DNA from: Streptomyces roseolilacinus
GTDB lineage: Bacteria; Actinomycetota; Actinomycetes; Streptomycetales; Streptomycetaceae
Direction: 5' to 3'
Assembly: GCF_014649335.1 (NCBI RefSeq)
Contig: NZ_BMSV01000008.1
Coordinates: 248,001 to 312,000 of the forward strand
Length of the DNA: 64,000 nt
Shown here piece after piece: positions 61,516 to 64,000 of this stretch. Each line of letters opens with the position of its first letter. Position 1 is the first letter of the stretch. Below the pieces are notes generated by a model. It did not search any database. It saw only the letters and a program-made list of their open reading frames with translations, and was not told the DNA's origin. A program made the translations under genes and the position numbers.

Positions 61516-62483
61516 GACTCCGCGGCGGCGGTCAGGGCCTCGATGAGCGGACCCGCCACGGCGGCCTGCGCCAGGTACTTGGCCGCCGGGTGCACCCACG
61601 CGCCGTCCGAGTCGACCCGGCTGCTCACGGGACCGACCGAGGAGGCGTTCGGCAGCACCACGTCCTCCAGCCGGGGCCGGGCGGCCACGAGGTCGTCGCG
61701 GTCCCAGAAGTTGAGCCACCGGCCGACGCACGCCGGCGCCCTCGGCGGCTGCGGCCGCACACGGGGCAGTACCGCCGTCCGCGTCCCGATCGGCGACCCC
61801 AGGGTGATCAGCAGCGGCACCTCGCCCCGGTGCGCGTGCAGGGTCTCCAGGGCGACGACCGTGCCCAGCGAGTGCGCCACCACCACCGTCGGCCCGTCGC
61901 CGTCCAGGCAGGCGGCCACCCTCCGGCGGATCCGGACGTCCAGGGTCTCCCCGCCGTCCCCGGGCTCGCCGCGGTTGAGGTAGCGGGCGACCTGGCCGAG
62001 CGTGCCCGCCGTGAGCCGGGCGCTGAGCCAGCCGCCCGTGGAACGCAGCCCGGGCAGCGCCATCAGGGTCGTCAGCGCGTTCACCACGTGCCGGCCGGGC
62101 GCGCCCACGCCCTGCGCGCCGCCGGGCGGGGCGAGTTGCGTGCGGGCGTGACGCAGCACCCTGGCCTCGTCCGCTGCCGGCGCCGGGCCCGCCAGCCGGT
62201 CGTCGACGGCTTCGAGCAGCAACTCGGCGACCAGCTCGTCATCCTGACGGTCCGTCCGCGACCCGGCCGAACCGCCCGTGCCCTGCGAGCCGGGCGTGCG
62301 GAACAGGTCGCCGTAGTAGGCGAAGCGAGCGTCGGCGGCCCACCCTCCCGTCAGGCCGGACAGCCTGCCGCCGTGCCCGGCCGCGCGGGCGCCGTGCGCC
62401 GCCGCGCGTAACCACTCCTCCAGATCCGCCGCGGCGTCCCGGGGACCGCCGATCCCGTGGACGAACACCAGACGAGGCTTCAT
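61512..62483 (-). CDS. Alpha/beta hydrolase of conflict operon
   Basis: A 323-aa alpha/beta hydrolase. The oxyanion strand reads LVFVHGIGGPRDAAADLEEW at the start. The nucleophile elbow is VVAHSLGTVV with S205, LLITLGSPIGTRTAV follows, and the catalytic His is probably in DGAWVHPAAKYL near residue 300. The central region is long, suggesting a lid. It resembles lipase-like hydrolases, not a known secondary-metabolism enzyme. It is the first gene of the four-gene overlapping operon, with AAGGGGGGAG before the ATG. It could be a second, membrane-lipid-directed effector. Confidence 0.87.
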   Translation of the reverse strand: MKPRLVFVHGIGGPRDAAADLEEWLRAAAHGARAAGHGGRLSGLTGGWAADARFAYYGDLFRTPGSQGTGGSAGSRTDRQDDELVAELLLEAVDDRLAGPAPAADEARVLRHARTQLAPPGGAQGVGAPGRHVVNALTTLMALPGLRSTGGWLSARLTAGTLGQVARYLNRGEPGDGGETLDVRIRRRVAACLDGDGPTVVVAHSLGTVVALETLHAHRGEVPLLITLGSPIGTRTAVLPRVRPQPPRAPACVGRWLNFWDRDDLVAARPRLEDVVLPNASSVGPVSSRVDSDGAWVHPAAKYLAQAAVAGPLIEALTAAAES

Positions 62484-62626
62484 CGCTCCCCCCTTCGTCG
62501 ACGTCCAGTAAGGAGAACGATCTTTTCGTGTACGGACGAAGACCGGCAACCCCTGTGGACAACCCCGGCGGACGGCGTCGTTCCGCCGGTGCGCGGCACC
62601 CCGGAGGGCCCCGTGCCCGCGGCCGC

Positions 62627-63658
62627 CTACCCCCGCCGCGCCGCGCCGCTCAACTCCGCGTACAGCTCCGCCCCCGACCAGCGGCGGGCCCGGCCCGGAG
62701 CGGCCGCCTCCGCCTCCCGCACCAGCTCGACGAGGCGCGCGTTCACCGGGGCGCGCACGCCGTGCCGGCGGGCCAGCGCCACGATCTCCCCCTGCAACGT
62801 GTCGACCTCCGTCGGCCGGCCCCGCTCCAGGTCCTCCCACATCGACGACCGGGCGTGCGCGTCCACCCGCAGCGACGCCGCCGCCACCCGCCGGAACACC
62901 CCGTCCGGCAGGCGCAGCACCCAGGGCGTCACCGCCGCCGGTACGGGCCCCAGCCGCGCCGGGGCCACGCCCTCCGCCCGGTACACCGCCAGCGCCTCCC
63001 GCTGGCACAGCGCCAGGCACCGCCGGTACGCCCGCGCGCCGAGCTGGTCGCGCAGCGGCAGCCCCGACAGGGCGTTGACCGCGTTGTTCAGGTTCATCAG
63101 GAGTTTCGCGTACTGGACGTGCCGCATGTCGTCGCGCGGCTCGACCTCCAGCCCGGCCCTGCGCAGCGCCGCCACCAGCGGTCCCGCGTCGGGTACGTCG
63201 TCGACCATCAACGCGCCCGCCGTGCCCTGGTGGAAGGCGGCGGGGCCGGTGCGCACCACGTTGTACGAGACCATGCCCGTCAGCACCGTGGTGCCCGCGG
63301 GCAGGGCGGACCGCAGGACCTCCGGGTTGCGCAGCCCGTTCTGGAAGCTCGCCACCACGGTGTCGGCGCCCAGGTGCGGGCCGATCGCCTCGGCGGCCTC
63401 GCGCGTCGCCCCCGACTTGACCGTGACCAGCACGTAGTCGGCGCCCGCCACGTCCGAGGCCCTACTCGACGCCCGCAGCAGCGCCGGGGCCACCCGCGCG
63501 TCCGGGCGGCCGCCGCCCGTCAGCCGCAACCCCCGCTCCCGCACGGCCTCCATGGCGGAGGGGCGTCCGACGAGCGTCACCTCGCAACCGGCGGCGAGGG
63601 AGCCGCCCAGGTGGCAGCCGACGCTCCCGGCGCCGAACACGGCGATCTTCAGTGGCAT
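62627..63658 (-). CDS. panE: 2-dehydropantoate 2-reductase (ketopantoate reductase) family
   Basis: A 343-aa NADPH-dependent enzyme. The Rossmann motif IAVFGAGSVGCHLGGSLAAG starts at residue 5. The catalytic Lys lies in VQYAKLLMNLNNAVNALSG near residue 180, and SSMWEDLERGRPTEVDTLQGEI near residue 285 is the substrate-binding block. The family makes pantoate for CoA synthesis. As a lone gene it may be the housekeeping enzyme or a paralogue. It is 143 bases upstream of the conflict operon on the same strand, and a direct role there is unlikely. Confidence 0.92.
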   Translation of the reverse strand: MPLKIAVFGAGSVGCHLGGSLAAGCEVTLVGRPSAMEAVRERGLRLTGGGRPDARVAPALLRASSRASDVAGADYVLVTVKSGATREAAEAIGPHLGADTVVASFQNGLRNPEVLRSALPAGTTVLTGMVSYNVVRTGPAAFHQGTAGALMVDDVPDAGPLVAALRRAGLEVEPRDDMRHVQYAKLLMNLNNAVNALSGLPLRDQLGARAYRRCLALCQREALAVYRAEGVAPARLGPVPAAVTPWVLRLPDGVFRRVAAASLRVDAHARSSMWEDLERGRPTEVDTLQGEIVALARRHGVRAPVNARLVELVREAEAAAPGRARRWSGAELYAELSGAARRG

Positions 63659-63812
63659 GCAGCCAGTGTGGCCCCCGCACGCACCGGCGTCGAGGTGTCT
63701 TCACGCCCCGCCCGTACCGCCTCCGCCCGTCGCCCTCCTGCCCGTCACGCCTTTGCCGTCGTACTCCGTCCGTCGCACCCCCGCCCGTCCCCCGCCTCGC
63801 CCGTCCCGCCCC

Positions 63813-64000
63813 TCACGCCCCGTCCGCCTCCGGCGCGGGCCGCCGGTGGGCGGGTGTCGCGGCGCGCGTGTGGATGAACAGCTCCTGCCGCCCCGGAGGG
63901 GCCGCCCGGTGCTCGGGCACCGGCAGCTCGTACCGCACCGGCCGGCGGTGGTCCGCCATCTGCCGGTCCGCGTTGTACACGCGGCCGAACTTCCACAGCA
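63813..64000 (-). CDS. C-terminal end of an unidentified protein (cut by window edge)
   Basis: The last 61 codons of a minus-strand gene run in from the right edge: LWKFGRVYNADRQMADHRRP, then VRYELPVPEHRAAPPGRQEL and FIHTRAATPAHRRPAPEADGA. Third positions are mostly G or C, so it is probably coding. I cannot name the family from this fragment. The gap to panE (63659-63812) is a pyrimidine-rich strand with many CGCCCGT-like units. Confidence 0.6.
   Translation of the reverse strand, partial: LWKFGRVYNADRQMADHRRPVRYELPVPEHRAAPPGRQELFIHTRAATPAHRRPAPEADGA

Noticed and set aside
62627..63658. Ketopantoate reductase as a fifth gene of the conflict operon
   Set aside because: A 143-base gap separates it from the hydrolase, and the family is ordinary CoA metabolism; there is no coupling like that among the four overlapping genes.

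Overview
The window is very GC-rich DNA with codons that strongly favour G or C in the third position. It carries gene families typical of Streptomyces: a hopanoid cluster, a conservon, a c-di-AMP riboswitch in front of a cell-wall peptidase, monomeric isocitrate dehydrogenase and a secreted xylan system. I read it as a Streptomyces (or very close actinomycete) chromosome segment, probably off the central core because accessory metabolic genes, regulators and a conflict-type operon alternate with conserved loci.

Layout. 1-10287: hopanoid operon hpnC (cut by the left edge)-hpnD-hpnE-polyprenyl synthase-shc-hpnG-hpnH-aminotransferase, then an XRE/cupin regulator behind a paired operator and a 51-residue membrane protein. 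10360-16056: tyrosine phosphatase, riboswitch-controlled LysM/M23 peptidase, SGNH hydrolase, TetR regulator, metallo-beta-lactamase-fold hydrolase. 16376-20324: conservon cvnA-B-C-D plus a GAF protein. 20416-21612: acyl-CoA dehydrogenase. 22170-22243: tRNA-Pro(GGG), whose twin lies at 47410-47483. 23481-31794: xylan utilisation region (GH3 xylosidase, ABC importer, LacI regulator, CE4 acetylxylan esterase with a xylan-binding module) tied together by CGAAA/TTTCG operators. 31963-37347: FMN reductase, StyA-like flavoprotein monooxygenase and LLM oxidoreductase in one overlapping operon, with a LysR gene. 37480-47359: PH-like protein, TetR with a palindromic operator, icd, LysR, streptogrisin-like protease, DUF488, DUF309 and a LuxR-type ATPase that lacks its HTH. 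47837-53403: DUF4246 oxygenase, pectate lyase/pectinesterase fusion, NmrA-like protein, DUF2180 protein. 53506-62483: four overlapping minus-strand genes. 62627-63658: ketopantoate reductase; a gene truncated by the right edge follows.

The most striking locus is 53506-62483. In transcription order it encodes an alpha/beta hydrolase, a caspase-like peptidase with a VMAP-C-like tail, a MoxR-type AAA ATPase and a 1672-residue protein that I read as vWA-like/SAV_2336 - NB-ARC (with Arg replacing the P-loop Lys) - TPR - degenerate nucleotide-cyclase-like - NaeI-like module without the D-x-K nuclease signature. Stops and starts overlap by 4, 4 and 8 bases, so this looks like one NTP-dependent vWA-MoxR-VMAP conflict (defence or programmed-death) system. 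The xylan regulon and the riboswitch-peptidase leader are the best-supported regulatory units.
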